Shown: one piece after another, positions 1 through 7,998 of the stretch | Layout: each line of letters starts with the position of its first letter | How positions within the stretch are numbered: the stretch's first letter is position 1 | NCBI RefSeq assembly: GCF_003151135.1 | Contig: NZ_QEQK01000005.1 | Coordinates: 62,001-126,000, forward strand | Direction of reading: 5' to 3' | DNA length: 64,000 bases | From: Abyssibacter profundi | GTDB lineage: Bacteria; Pseudomonadota; Gammaproteobacteria; Nevskiales; OUC007 | Notes under the pieces: generated by a model | Seen by the model: only the letters and a program-made list of their open reading frames with translations | Databases searched by the model: none | Told to the model about the DNA's origin: nothing | Made by a program: the position numbers and the translations under genes

Positions 1-187
1 AACGCCCATTTCCAGCACCCTTGTGGTGACCGTCGATGGGGTCGAAGTGCCCGAAGACGTCGACAACGGCTGGCAGTACGTGGCCGGTAGCAACAGCATC
101 GTGTTCCGCGGCACGGCGGTGCCCGGTGAGGGCGCGGCGATTGTGGTGCGTTACCAGTACGTCGAGTCAGGCGAAGCGGCGGGCTAA
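1..187 (+). CDS. C-terminal end of an exported-type protein (5' partial)
   Basis: An open frame enters from the left edge and stops with TAA at 185-187, giving about 61 residues. The visible residues (…VTVDGVEVPED, then GWQYVAGSNSIVF, then IVVRYQY) alternate hydrophobic and polar residues as a beta-sandwich does. The pattern GW.Y…NSI.F…V..Y resembles the last domain of secreted VWA-type or adhesin-like proteins, but too little is present to name a family. It is the only plus-strand reading before the minus-strand LON-domain gene that ends at 223, so the two genes converge 35 bases apart. Confidence 0.55.
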   Translation, partial: TPISSTLVVTVDGVEVPEDVDNGWQYVAGSNSIVFRGTAVPGEGAAIVVRYQYVESGEAAG

Positions 188-222
188 GGTCCATGCAAGC
201 GACGGCAGGCGCCCGCCTGCCG

Positions 223-822
223 TCAGCTGCCCGGACGCGCCCGCACCATCTGCTGGACGAAGCAGGCAATCTGATGCAGCCGGGCGATGGGGTCTCGCAG
301 CTCCAGGAGCTGTTGCTTGGCCGACCCGGGGATCGGCAATAGCTCCGTGAGTCGGCTGCCAACCCAGCGCGCGTTCTGTGGCTGCGGGGCATCCAGATCG
401 AAAGGCGGGCCGAGCTCGGTCACCAGTTGCAGGGCGAGGTCGGCGAGGTGTTCATAGGATTCCGGAACCGCGCCGTCTGGCTCGTCGCCATAGGGCGCGG
501 TATCACCCAGCCACAGACCGGCCCGGGTTTGATGCGGCGTCAGAATGCGTACGCGTTGCTGCCCTCGGCAAACAATGCCCAGAAACCCGTGGTCCAGCGC
601 CTCAAAATCGATGATCTCGACATAGGTGCCGATCTCCTGGGGGCGGACGTCTCGCCCGGTTTCCTGGCCGGAGGCCGACAAGGTCACCACGAAGCCGGTG
701 CCGCTGCGCATGCAGTCGCGCACCATGTCGTGATAGCGCGTCTCGAAGATGCGCAGGGGCAGAAGCCCACCCGGCATCACGAGCCCGGAGAGCGGGAATA
801 GCGGAACGTCCGTGGTAACCAA
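223..822 (-). CDS. LON substrate-binding (peptidase S16 N-terminal) domain protein
   Basis: About 199 residues. From near the start it carries the Lon N-terminal domain hallmarks: LFPLSGLVMPGGLLPLRIFE, then RYHDMVRDC, then IGTYVEIIDFE and GIVCRGQQRVRI. No AAA or protease domain follows, so this is the stand-alone family of about 190-200 residues common in proteobacteria, presumed to bind unfolded or damaged protein. The frame is open far upstream, but that part is low-complexity and overlaps the divergent lipoprotein gene. I chose TTG at 822 because GGAGGG lies 10 bases upstream and the length then matches the family. The start is inferred. The family is clear; its biochemical role is unknown. 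Confidence 0.8.
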   Translation of the reverse strand: MVTTDVPLFPLSGLVMPGGLLPLRIFETRYHDMVRDCMRSGTGFVVTLSASGQETGRDVRPQEIGTYVEIIDFEALDHGFLGIVCRGQQRVRILTPHQTRAGLWLGDTAPYGDEPDGAVPESYEHLADLALQLVTELGPPFDLDAPQPQNARWVGSRLTELLPIPGSAKQQLLELRDPIARLHQIACFVQQMVRARPGS

Positions 823-989
823 GGCGCCGAGTCCCTCCAGCAGTAACCGCCGGCAGTGTAGAACGTGGGGCAGCACAACAGAAATGTCGCAAAGAGTCGA
901 GTGAGCCGGGGCGGCTGCTGCGGGTTTCGTGACTTTTGAGCAGTCTTTGCCTAGCCTCTGAGCGAACCCTTCCTGAAGGATCCATCGGC

Positions 990-1775
990 ATGAACCGCGT
1001 TGCCCTCGGCTGGCTCTGGTCAGCGTTGATTGTGGGCCTGACGGCTTGTGGCTCGAAGCCGGCAGAGCAGCCGCCACCGCTGTTTCCGGGCGTGCCGACA
1101 TTTGAACTCGTCGCCGATGAATTCCCCATCGAAGCGCTGTTCGGCCCCGTTCCAGCGGCTCGTTTCTCAAAGCTGAGCTATTTGCAGGACATCGAATCGC
1201 CGGAACACCCGGTGCCAGTCGAACATCTGTTCGAGCTGGTGATTCGGCAGGGGGCCCGGGCGGGGATGCAGCGTGTTCGATCGGAGTACACCTTTGCGGA
1301 TTCCAATCGCCACGCCATCGAGGAGTCGGTGCAGGTGGCTGACTTGTTCGACTTGTTCACCTACGCCTACACGCCCGAGACCGACACCGCTCCGGAAACC
1401 GTGACGCGCAGCTATGTTGCGGAGGTCTCGCAGGTCAGGGGCGTGCTATTCCCGCTGGCGGTGGGCAACCACCTGCAGTTCGAGGCCACGCGGCATTATC
1501 AGGTCGAGCGCGATGGTCAACGGGCCGAGGCCCAGACCCTGGAGTTTGCCTACGACCTGCGCGTGGACCGCCAGGTGGCGCCGGGCAACTACAGCGGCGT
1601 CGAGTTGCAAGAACCGGTTTGGGTGATTCAGCTGCTGGAGGTTGATCCCGATGGTGTGGAGCATCGTCGGGAGGCGCACTTCTCTGCCGAGGTCGGTATG
1701 CCCGTCTTCGACGCCCGCCGCCACGACAGAACCATTACCACCCGTCGCCTCGTGCGCTGGGAACGCGACGCCTGA
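990..1775 (+). CDS. Putative lipoprotein, function unknown
   Basis: 261 residues. It begins with a short basic N-terminus, a hydrophobic stretch and the lipobox LTAC followed by GSKPAEQ, so it is probably a lipoprotein. The residue after Cys is Gly, with no Asp at +2, so outer-membrane sorting is expected. The ATG at 990 follows GAAGGA 10-15 bases upstream. The mature part is acidic and rich in beta-type sequence, and I recognise no domain. It diverges from the LON-domain gene, with 167 bases between the chosen starts. It directly abuts the convergent GNAT gene: TGA at 1773-1775, opposite stop at 1776-1778. Confidence 0.75.
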   Translation: MNRVALGWLWSALIVGLTACGSKPAEQPPPLFPGVPTFELVADEFPIEALFGPVPAARFSKLSYLQDIESPEHPVPVEHLFELVIRQGARAGMQRVRSEYTFADSNRHAIEESVQVADLFDLFTYAYTPETDTAPETVTRSYVAEVSQVRGVLFPLAVGNHLQFEATRHYQVERDGQRAEAQTLEFAYDLRVDRQVAPGNYSGVELQEPVWVIQLLEVDPDGVEHRREAHFSAEVGMPVFDARRHDRTITTRRLVRWERDA

Positions 1776-2276
1776 TCAAGACGGCGGCTGCCGCGACAGT
1801 GACAGCAGCATCCATCGGTCGCAGCCATGGTGGCCGGTTTGTCCAAGCGGCTGTTGCAGGGGCTGGAATCCAGCCGCGCGATAAAGCCTGCGCGCCGCGG
1901 TCATGCTCTCCAGCGTTTCCAGGTAGAGCTGGGCATAGCGCATGGCACGGGCTGCGGACAGACAGTGATCCAGTAAGGCGCGACCCACACCCTGGCCGCG
2001 GGCCGAGGCCCGCAGGTACATCTTGCGCAGCTCGGCCGTTTCGCGATCACCACCTGCCAGCGGTGCCACGCCTGCGCCCCCCAGCAGCTGCCCATCCCAC
2101 TCGGCAACAAAGTAGGCATGGCGTGGTTGGGCATAAGCGCCAGCCAGCGCGCGGGTTTCGGGGTCCTGGCCGGCGAATCCGTCTCCGCAGGCGTCAAACT
2201 GCGCCAGCGTGGTCCAGATGATGTCCGCCATCTCGGTGTTGTCGGCGGGGGTGATCGGGCGAATTCGGGCGTCCAT
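1776..2276 (-). CDS. GNAT family N-acetyltransferase
   Basis: 166 residues, typical of a single GNAT domain. It transfers an acetyl group from acetyl-CoA to an amine; the substrate is unknown. Visible landmarks are the N-terminal beta strand IRPITPADNTEMADI, the beta-4 strand ELRKMYLRASARGQGVGRALL, in which RGQGVGRAL is the acetyl-CoA pyrophosphate-binding R/Q-x-x-G-x-G/A motif A, and the C-terminal YLETLESMTAARRLYRAAGF (motif B). It is divergent from the L,D-transpeptidase gene with 37 bases between start codons, so the two promoters must overlap. Confidence 0.9.
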   Translation of the reverse strand: MDARIRPITPADNTEMADIIWTTLAQFDACGDGFAGQDPETRALAGAYAQPRHAYFVAEWDGQLLGGAGVAPLAGGDRETAELRKMYLRASARGQGVGRALLDHCLSAARAMRYAQLYLETLESMTAARRLYRAAGFQPLQQPLGQTGHHGCDRWMLLSLSRQPPS

Positions 2277-2313
2277 GCTGCGTCAGGGTTCGGCTCGGTG
2301 TGATAATGCCGTG

Positions 2314-2817
2314 ATGCGTCCCACCATTCATATGCTGGCCCCTCTGGCCGTGTTGTTGGCGGTGCTCTGCTGGCCGCTTGAGGCGCAGGCAGACGCCCAG
2401 ACCTGGCTGCAAATCGACAAGAGCGCCCGCACCTTGACGCTGTTCGAAGGCGAGCAGGCCGTGTTGGAGTATCCGATTGCATTGGGGCGCAATCCGATTG
2501 GTGCCAAGCAGCGGCAAGGCGATGGCAAGACGCCGGAAGGTCGTTACTTCATTCGCAGCCGCCTGCGCGCCAGCCGGTTTCACCTCGCATTGCAGGTGTC
2601 CTACCCCTCGCTGGCTGACCAGATGCTCGCTGATGCGCTGGGCGTGCCAGCCGGCGGACAAATCATGATCCACGGTGTCGGCCCGAACGCACCGCCGGCC
2701 GCCGCACATCACCCCCTGTCCGACTGGACCGATGGCTGCATCGCCGTGACGGATGCGCAGATCGAAGTGCTGTGGCAACGGGTGCCGGTGGGTACGCCCG
2801 TGGATATTCGCCCATGA
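2314..2817 (+). CDS. L,D-transpeptidase family protein (YkuD fold), exported
   Basis: About 167 residues. An N-terminal hydrophobic signal (MLAPLAVLLAVLCWPLEAQA) is followed by the YkuD domain: WLQIDKSARTLTLFEG, then GDGKTPEGRYFI and IMIHGVG. The catalytic segment DWTDGCIAVTD carries the nucleophilic Cys in the usual S/T/D-x-G-C context, most like the YafK/ErfK branch. Such enzymes make or break peptidoglycan cross-links or attach proteins, in the periplasm. The ATG at 2314 is preceded by an in-frame GTG at 2311. Its TGA overlaps the ATG of the downstream antiporter (ATGA at 2814-2817), suggesting co-transcription. Confidence 0.88.
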   Translation: MRPTIHMLAPLAVLLAVLCWPLEAQADAQTWLQIDKSARTLTLFEGEQAVLEYPIALGRNPIGAKQRQGDGKTPEGRYFIRSRLRASRFHLALQVSYPSLADQMLADALGVPAGGQIMIHGVGPNAPPAAAHHPLSDWTDGCIAVTDAQIEVLWQRVPVGTPVDIRP

Positions 2818-4595
2818 ATCTGCTCCATGACGCCGTGATTTTTCTGGCGGCTGCCGTCGTGGCCGTGCCGTTGGCCCGGCTGTTGGGTGTCGGAGCGGTC
2901 ATCGGCTACCTCGCGGCCGGGGTGGTCATCGGGCCCGCCGTTCTGGGATTGGTCGGCGATGTGCGCGAGGTCATGCATTTCGCCGAGTTCGGTGTGGTGT
3001 TGCTGCTGTTCATCATCGGACTGGAGCTGCAACCAGCCCGGCTCTGGGCGCTGCGACGGCCGATTTTCGTGAACGGCTCGGCGCAGATTCTGATCTCTGC
3101 GCTGCCGATTGCAGCCGTGGCCTATCTGGTGGGTTTGCCCGCCACCCCGGCGATTCTGGTCGGCCTGGTGTTGGCGTTGTCATCCACCGCCTTTGCATTG
3201 CAGGTCTTGGCGGAACGCGAGGAGCTCACCACCCACCACGGGCGGGCGGCATTCGCCATCCTGCTCATGCAGGATTTGGCCGTCATTCCACTGCTGGCGG
3301 TGATTCCACTGTTCGCGCCCCATGGCGATCAGGGTTTCGACCCCATCGCCTTGCTGCGCACGGTGGCCGTCATTGCCGTTGTGATCGTGGGCGGGCGTTA
3401 TTTGCTGCGCCCGGTGTTGCGGACGGTCTCCGCTGCACGCACCAACGAGATTTTCACGGCCATGGCTCTGTTGGTCGTGACCGGCACGGCGCTGGCCATG
3501 GAGTGGGCGGGACTGTCCATGGCGCTGGGGGCGTTCCTGGCCGGCGTGCTGTTGGCCGATTCGGAGTATCGCCACGCGCTGGAAGCCGATATCGAGCCAT
3601 TCAAGGGCTTGCTGCTGGGGCTGTTCTTCATCTCGGTCGGCATGGGGGTCGATCTGGGGCTGTTGGTTGAGCAACCCGACGTCATTGTCGCGATTGCTCT
3701 GGCTCTGACCGCGGTCAAGGCAACCGTGTTGTGGCTGGTCGGCCGCGCGGCGGGGCTGGATCGACGCGGTGCGCGTAGCCTCGCCATCGCCTTGTCGCAG
3801 GGGGGGGAGTTCGCGTTCGTGCTGTTTGCCGTCATGGTCAACGAGGCGGTGCTTGCGCCGCAGATCGTCGATCCGCTGATCGTGGCGGTGACCCTGTCCA
3901 TGGCGCTGACGCCGCTGCTGTTCCTGATGAACGACCGCTGGCTGCTGCGCTGGCTTCCGCCCACCCAGCGTCCCTTCGATCAGATTGCCAGCGAGCACCA
4001 TCGCGTGGTGATCGCCGGATTCGGTCGGTTCGGCCAGATCATCGGTCGTGTGCTGCGTGCCCGCAATATTCCGTTTACCGCATTGGAGCTGGACGCCGAT
4101 CACGTCGATTTCGTCCGCCGCTTCGGTAACCGCACCTACTACGGCGATGCGTCGCGCCCCGAACTCCTGCGCGCCGCCGGTGTTGAGCATGCCGATTTGT
4201 TCGTGCTGGCCGTGCAGGATGAGGCGGCCTCGCTGCGCATCGCCAAGGCGGTGCGCGATATGGCGCCGTCGCTGCGGATCATCGCCCGCGCCCGCAATCG
4301 CAGCCATGCCTACAAGCTGATGGAACTGGGCATCCGCGATGTGATGCGCGACACCTTTGACACCAGCGTCCGCGCCGCTGGCGAGGTGCTGCGCGGATTG
4401 GGCCTGTCCGAGGCCCAGGTGCGGTACACCACGGAGACCTTTGCCGAGATGGACGAGCAGCGTCTGTTCGAGGCGTTTGGCTCGCATGACGATCTGGACA
4501 AGATGATCGAGATGGCCCAGCAGTCGGCCGGCGAGCTGGAACGGCTGTTCGCCGAGGGCCACCCCAAGGATGGCAAACCACCGAAGAAAGGATGA
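2814..4595 (+). CDS. CPA2 monovalent cation:proton antiporter, KefB/KefC-like
   Basis: 593 residues. The first 380 or so form the Na/H exchanger domain with about a dozen membrane segments (for example GVGAVIGYLAAGVVIGPAVLG and HFAEFGVVLLLFIIGLEL). Residues from about 400 form a TrkA-N/RCK domain with the nucleotide-binding motif VIAGFGRFGQIIGR and the acidic pair LELD at the end of beta 2. This is the architecture of glutathione-gated K+ efflux proteins KefB/KefC. No KefF/KefG ancillary reductase gene is adjacent. The ATG overlaps the stop of the transpeptidase gene. A run of eight G (3800-3807) encodes part of SQGGEF and could be prone to slippage or sequencing error; the frame is intact here. 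Confidence 0.92.
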   Translation: MNLLHDAVIFLAAAVVAVPLARLLGVGAVIGYLAAGVVIGPAVLGLVGDVREVMHFAEFGVVLLLFIIGLELQPARLWALRRPIFVNGSAQILISALPIAAVAYLVGLPATPAILVGLVLALSSTAFALQVLAEREELTTHHGRAAFAILLMQDLAVIPLLAVIPLFAPHGDQGFDPIALLRTVAVIAVVIVGGRYLLRPVLRTVSAARTNEIFTAMALLVVTGTALAMEWAGLSMALGAFLAGVLLADSEYRHALEADIEPFKGLLLGLFFISVGMGVDLGLLVEQPDVIVAIALALTAVKATVLWLVGRAAGLDRRGARSLAIALSQGGEFAFVLFAVMVNEAVLAPQIVDPLIVAVTLSMALTPLLFLMNDRWLLRWLPPTQRPFDQIASEHHRVVIAGFGRFGQIIGRVLRARNIPFTALELDADHVDFVRRFGNRTYYGDASRPELLRAAGVEHADLFVLAVQDEAASLRIAKAVRDMAPSLRIIARARNRSHAYKLMELGIRDVMRDTFDTSVRAAGEVLRGLGLSEAQVRYTTETFAEMDEQRLFEAFGSHDDLDKMIEMAQQSAGELERLFAEGHPKDGKPPKKG

Positions 4596-4602
4596 GCCGA
4601 TT

Positions 4603-5457
4603 ATGAATCACTGGCCTGTACGCATGCTGGAGACCCAACGCGGTCGGCTGAGTCTGCGCGAGCGTCCAGGCAGCGGGCCTGCGGTCGTCTTTATCCACGG
4701 CTGGCCGGAGAGCAGCGCGACCTGGAGCCCGATCCTGCCGTTGCTGCCGGACGACTGGTGGGTGATTGCGCCGGATCTTCGGGGGTTGGGAGATGCCCCG
4801 CGCACACCGGAGCCCGCGGCCTATCGCAAGCATGCGTTGGCGCAGGATGTCCTCGCGCTACTCGATGCATTGGGCGTCGGCAGCTTCGATCTGGTGGGGC
4901 ACGACTGGGGTGGGATTGTTGCCCAGGAAGTGGCGCTGGCCGCAGCCGACCGCGTGCGAACACTGGGCGTGTCCAATATCGCGATCATCAATAATCTGGA
5001 AACGAATCGGCGGATCGCGGCCAAGCCCAACCGCTACGTCTGGTACCAGCACTTCATGCAGTCGTCATTGCCCGAGGCGCTGATCCCGGGCAACGAGCGG
5101 GCGTTTCTGCAGGAATTTCTGCGGATGGAAGGCGGGCGCCGTTTTCCCGACGAACTGCTGGATGAATACAGCCGTTGTTATGCCATCCCGGGTACGCCGC
5201 GCAGCGCCGCTCAGCTCTACCGAACCTATCGCGACGACATCGCACGGTGGAGCGAGCTAAGCCAGCATCGCTTTTCCATGCCGGCCGCCTATCTGTATGG
5301 CGAGCTGGATGTGGTGATTACACCGGCTTATCTGGAGGGGGCCGAGGCCTGCTTTGAGGATTTGCAGATTCACCGCATGGATGCGGGACACTTCGTACAG
5401 GAAGAACAGCCGGAGGCCTTTGCAGCAGGCGTGCGCGCGCTGGTGGCGCGTGGCTAG
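4603..5457 (+). CDS. Alpha/beta hydrolase, epoxide hydrolase/haloalkane dehalogenase-like
   Basis: 284 residues. Landmarks are HGWPESSATW (oxyanion HGxP), the nucleophile elbow VGHDWGG with Asp as nucleophile, the lid region, and the catalytic His in DAGHFVQEEQPE. An Asp nucleophile in the sequence HDWGG points to the epoxide hydrolase/dehalogenase branch rather than Ser esterases. The natural substrate cannot be told. I chose ATG 4603, which follows GAAAGGA by 10 bases. An upstream in-frame ATG at 4570 lies inside the antiporter gene. It follows the antiporter by 7 bases on the same strand and may share its transcript. Confidence 0.88.
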   Translation: MNHWPVRMLETQRGRLSLRERPGSGPAVVFIHGWPESSATWSPILPLLPDDWWVIAPDLRGLGDAPRTPEPAAYRKHALAQDVLALLDALGVGSFDLVGHDWGGIVAQEVALAAADRVRTLGVSNIAIINNLETNRRIAAKPNRYVWYQHFMQSSLPEALIPGNERAFLQEFLRMEGGRRFPDELLDEYSRCYAIPGTPRSAAQLYRTYRDDIARWSELSQHRFSMPAAYLYGELDVVITPAYLEGAEACFEDLQIHRMDAGHFVQEEQPEAFAAGVRALVARG

Positions 5458-5498
5458 TCCTGCCTGCTAATCGCGCAGAGCGGCTACAATCCCGCGCC

Positions 5499-6374
5499 AT
5501 GAGTACCGTACTGCAAGATTTTCTCGACCTGTTGAACCTGGAGTACCTGGAAGACAACCTCTTCCGGGGTCAGTCCCGCGACCTGGGGGGGCGCAGCGTT
5601 TTCGGCGGCCAGGTGTTGGGCCAGTCACTGGTGGCGGCCACGCGCACGGTGAGCGAAGACCGCCCTCCGAACTCGCTGCATGCCTATTTTCTGCGGCCGG
5701 GGGACATGGAAGCGCCCATCGTCTACGACGTGGAGCGGTCCCGTGATGGCGGTTCGTTTAGCTGGCGGCGGGTTAAGGCCATTCAGCACGGCCAGCAGAT
5801 CTTCTCGATGATGGCGTCATTTCATGTCGAGGAGCCCGGCCTGGCCCATCAGGCGAGCATGCCCGACGTGCCCATGCCCGAAGCGCTGGAAGACGAACAA
5901 AGCCTGCGCAAGCGCTGGCTGGAGGACTGTCCGGATCGGCTTCGTCGGGCCTTCTTGCGGGAATCCGCTTTCGAATTCCGTCCGGTGCGGCCGACCAATC
6001 CGCTGAATCCGGGCCAGGGTGAGCCGGCCCATTCGGTCTGGTTCCGTGCGTCCGGCACCTTGCCTGATGATCCGATGTTCCATCGCTGCGTACTGGCCTA
6101 TGCCAGTGACTACAACCTGCTGATGACCGCGATGCTGCCGCACGGGCGTAGCTTCTTGCAGCCGAACATGATTGTCGCGAGTCTGGATCACGCCTTGTGG
6201 TTCCATCGCCCGCTGCGGGCCGATGAGTGGTTGCTGTACCACATGGAAAGTCCTAGCGCGCAGGATGCCCGCGGTCTGGCCCGCGGTCTGATCTTTGATC
6301 GGCAGGGGACGCTGGTGGCGACGGTGGCGCAGGAGGGACTGATGCGCGACACAACGCTGAAAGCCGGCGCGTGA
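5499..6374 (+). CDS. tesB: Acyl-CoA thioesterase II
   Basis: 291 residues, the usual TesB length. It is a double hotdog enzyme that hydrolyses medium- and long-chain acyl-CoA to free acid and CoA in the cytoplasm. Landmarks are N-terminal LFRGQS and VFGGQVLGQSLVAA, central HAYFLRPGD, and the C-terminal hotdog with YASDYNLL, the catalytic Asp in SLDHALWFHRP, and the Gln in TVAQEGLMR. These positions match the Asp-Thr/Ser-Gln catalytic network of TesB. Its 3' end overlaps the convergent yggU-like gene by about 120 bases. Confidence 0.93.
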   Translation: MSTVLQDFLDLLNLEYLEDNLFRGQSRDLGGRSVFGGQVLGQSLVAATRTVSEDRPPNSLHAYFLRPGDMEAPIVYDVERSRDGGSFSWRRVKAIQHGQQIFSMMASFHVEEPGLAHQASMPDVPMPEALEDEQSLRKRWLEDCPDRLRRAFLRESAFEFRPVRPTNPLNPGQGEPAHSVWFRASGTLPDDPMFHRCVLAYASDYNLLMTAMLPHGRSFLQPNMIVASLDHALWFHRPLRADEWLLYHMESPSAQDARGLARGLIFDRQGTLVATVAQEGLMRDTTLKAGA

Positions 6375-6624
6375 GCGTGGCGCGATCGCCGGCCACCCGC
6401 AGCCGTTTTCGCACCGAACCCGCGCCCCGGGTCACCGTGACCTGGCTCGGCGGCACGTCCAGTGCCTCGGCTAGCAAACGACAAACCGCCCGGTTGGCCT
6501 GGCCGCGCTGCGGCGGGGCCGTCACCCGCAGTTTGAGCTGATCGCCCATCCAGCCATCGATCCGGTCGCGTGAGGCGCCCGGTGCGACCTTGACCCACAG
6601 TTCCAGGGATTCCTCTGATGTCAT
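6253..6624 (-). CDS. yggU: DUF167 (YggU-family) protein with an extended C-terminus
   Basis: 123 residues. The first 80 or so match DUF167: LWVKVAPGASRDRIDGW, LKLRVTAPPQRGQAN, AVCRLLAEALDVPPSQV, and the GAGSVRKRLRV motif. The family is small, conserved and of unknown function. The usual domain ends near residue 85. The remaining 40 residues are Pro/Ser/Arg-rich and are encoded entirely on the strand opposite tesB, so the C-terminus looks like a read-through tail. The ATG at 6624 overlaps the ATG of purU on the other strand by 7 bases. Confidence 0.8.
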   Translation of the reverse strand: MTSEESLELWVKVAPGASRDRIDGWMGDQLKLRVTAPPQRGQANRAVCRLLAEALDVPPSQVTVTRGAGSVRKRLRVAGDRATLTRRLSALCRASVPPAPPSPPASPADQRSDRGPDRGHPAR

Positions 6625-7475
6625 GCTCCGCCCGCCTTTTGATCCAGTGTGCCGACCAGCCGGGTATCGTGGCCGCCGTCACGCGATTCCTGTTTGAGCA
6701 TGCCGCCAATGTGACCCACCTGGATCAGCATTCGACGGAGATGACCGGCGGTCGTTTCTATATGCGGGTCGAGTTCCAACTGCCCGACCTGGAACCACCC
6801 GATGCCCGGCTGCGGGCGGCTTTTGACGCCCAGGTCGGACAACCCTTTTCGATGCACTGGTCGATGATCGACGCCAGCGTGCGCAAGCGCATGGTCATTT
6901 TTGCGTCGCGCACCGAACACACCTTGCAGGAGTTGCTCTGGCGACAGGCCCGCGGCGATCTGGCTGTGGACATCCGGGCCGTCATCTCCAACCACGCCGA
7001 GACCGAGGAGCATGCCCGTCGGTTCGATGTGCCGTTCTGGCACATACCCGTCACGCCGGAGACCAAGGCTGAGGCCGAAGCCCAGGCACTGGAGGTGATC
7101 GGGGAGGAGACCGACCTGATTGTCCTGGCGCGGTACATGCAGATCCTGTCGCCTGCGCTGGTGGATCGCTTCCCCGAACGTATCATCAATATTCACCACA
7201 GCTTCTTGCCGGCTTTCGTCGGTGCCGACCCGTACCGGCAGGCCTACGAGCGCGGTGTGAAGCTGATCGGGGCCACGGCGCATTACGTTACCTCGGAGCT
7301 GGATCAGGGGCCGATCATCGAACAGGATGTCGCCCGCGTGACGCATCGTGATGCGGTCGACGACCTGCGGGCCATGGGCCGGGACATCGAACGTCGGGTG
7401 CTGGCGCGTGCCGTGCACTGGCATGTTGAGGACCGCGTCATCGTCTCCGGCCATCGGACCGTGGTGTTCCGCTAG
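6618..7475 (+). CDS. purU: Formyltetrahydrofolate deformylase
   Basis: 285 residues. PurU hydrolyses 10-formyl-THF to THF and formate, supplying formate for PurT-dependent purine synthesis and balancing one-carbon pools. The N-terminus is an ACT-like regulatory domain (LLIQCADQPGIVAAVTRFLFEH). The C-terminal formyltransferase domain carries KRMVIFASR, AVISNH, the catalytic Asn-His in INIHHSFLPAF, and the Asp in SELDQGPIIEQD, the N-H-D triad of this family. The start ATG at 6618 sits inside the first codons of the divergent yggU-like gene, so its promoter must lie within that gene. It ends 4 bases inside the convergent thioesterase gene. Confidence 0.93.
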   Translation: MSCSARLLIQCADQPGIVAAVTRFLFEHAANVTHLDQHSTEMTGGRFYMRVEFQLPDLEPPDARLRAAFDAQVGQPFSMHWSMIDASVRKRMVIFASRTEHTLQELLWRQARGDLAVDIRAVISNHAETEEHARRFDVPFWHIPVTPETKAEAEAQALEVIGEETDLIVLARYMQILSPALVDRFPERIINIHHSFLPAFVGADPYRQAYERGVKLIGATAHYVTSELDQGPIIEQDVARVTHRDAVDDLRAMGRDIERRVLARAVHWHVEDRVIVSGHRTVVFR

Positions 7476-7936
7476 CTGCGATCAGGCAGCCAGGCGGCAT
7501 AGGCAGCGCGAAGCTGCACGGCGTCCGGGCAATCGTTGCTGCCCACTTGAATGTCCAGCGTCCACCGGGCCTTGCGCCCGGATTGCAGGTCCGCGCGCAG
7601 GCGCGCGATCGCCGGGTGCTCGCAGCGGACCTCGGCCATCAGGTCGCCCCGGACCGGCTGCCGAAACCGGGTCTGTACATCGAAGATCGCGCATTGCGCT
7701 GCCGCATCCACGCCCGCCGCAGTGCGCTGGGTCAACGCCCACCCGCACAACATGCCCAGCGCTGTCAGGCTGCCGGCGAACGCCGTCTGTTTGTCGTTCT
7801 GGTTGCGCGCCAGCGGTGCCGCGAGACGGACATGGTCTTGCGATAGGTGCAGGCAGTCCACGCCGATACCTTGCAGCGCCGGCATGTCCTGGCGCATGCG
7901 CGCCAGCAGGGCGCGCGTCTGTTCGTCCTCGTTCAT
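7472..7936 (-). CDS. YiiD C-terminal-type (hotdog) thioesterase
   Basis: 154 residues from ATG 7936; an in-frame GTG at 7957 is also possible. The segment LAAPLARNQNDKQTAFAGSLTALGMLCGWAL is the signature of the YiiD_C hotdog family, in which the N-x-N-x-x-x-T-A-F-x-G-S stretch forms the acyl-thioester pocket. The central helix and following strands (AIFDVQTRFRQPVRGDL) complete a single hotdog fold. The substrate is unknown, probably an acyl-CoA or acyl-ACP. The stop overlaps purU's stop by 4 bases (convergent). No strong ribosome-binding site is visible. Confidence 0.8.
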   Translation of the reverse strand: MNEDEQTRALLARMRQDMPALQGIGVDCLHLSQDHVRLAAPLARNQNDKQTAFAGSLTALGMLCGWALTQRTAAGVDAAAQCAIFDVQTRFRQPVRGDLMAEVRCEHPAIARLRADLQSGRKARWTLDIQVGSNDCPDAVQLRAAYAAWLPDRS

Positions 7937-7998
7937 CCAAAGCAGTGTAGGCAACACGTGGCTTGCTGCCGACCCGGGCTGGCGCGCGGAGCCGAGGC

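Noticed and set aside
3800-3807. Phase-variable G8 tract in the antiporter gene
   Set aside because: The frame is intact and the run encodes a conserved Gly-Gly of the SQGGEF segment. Eight G in such a GC-rich gene is not strong evidence by itself.
3180-4562. 460-residue minus-strand frame across the antiporter gene
   Set aside because: Gln/His/Arg-rich antisense frame with no motif. The plus strand shows membrane helices and an RCK domain.
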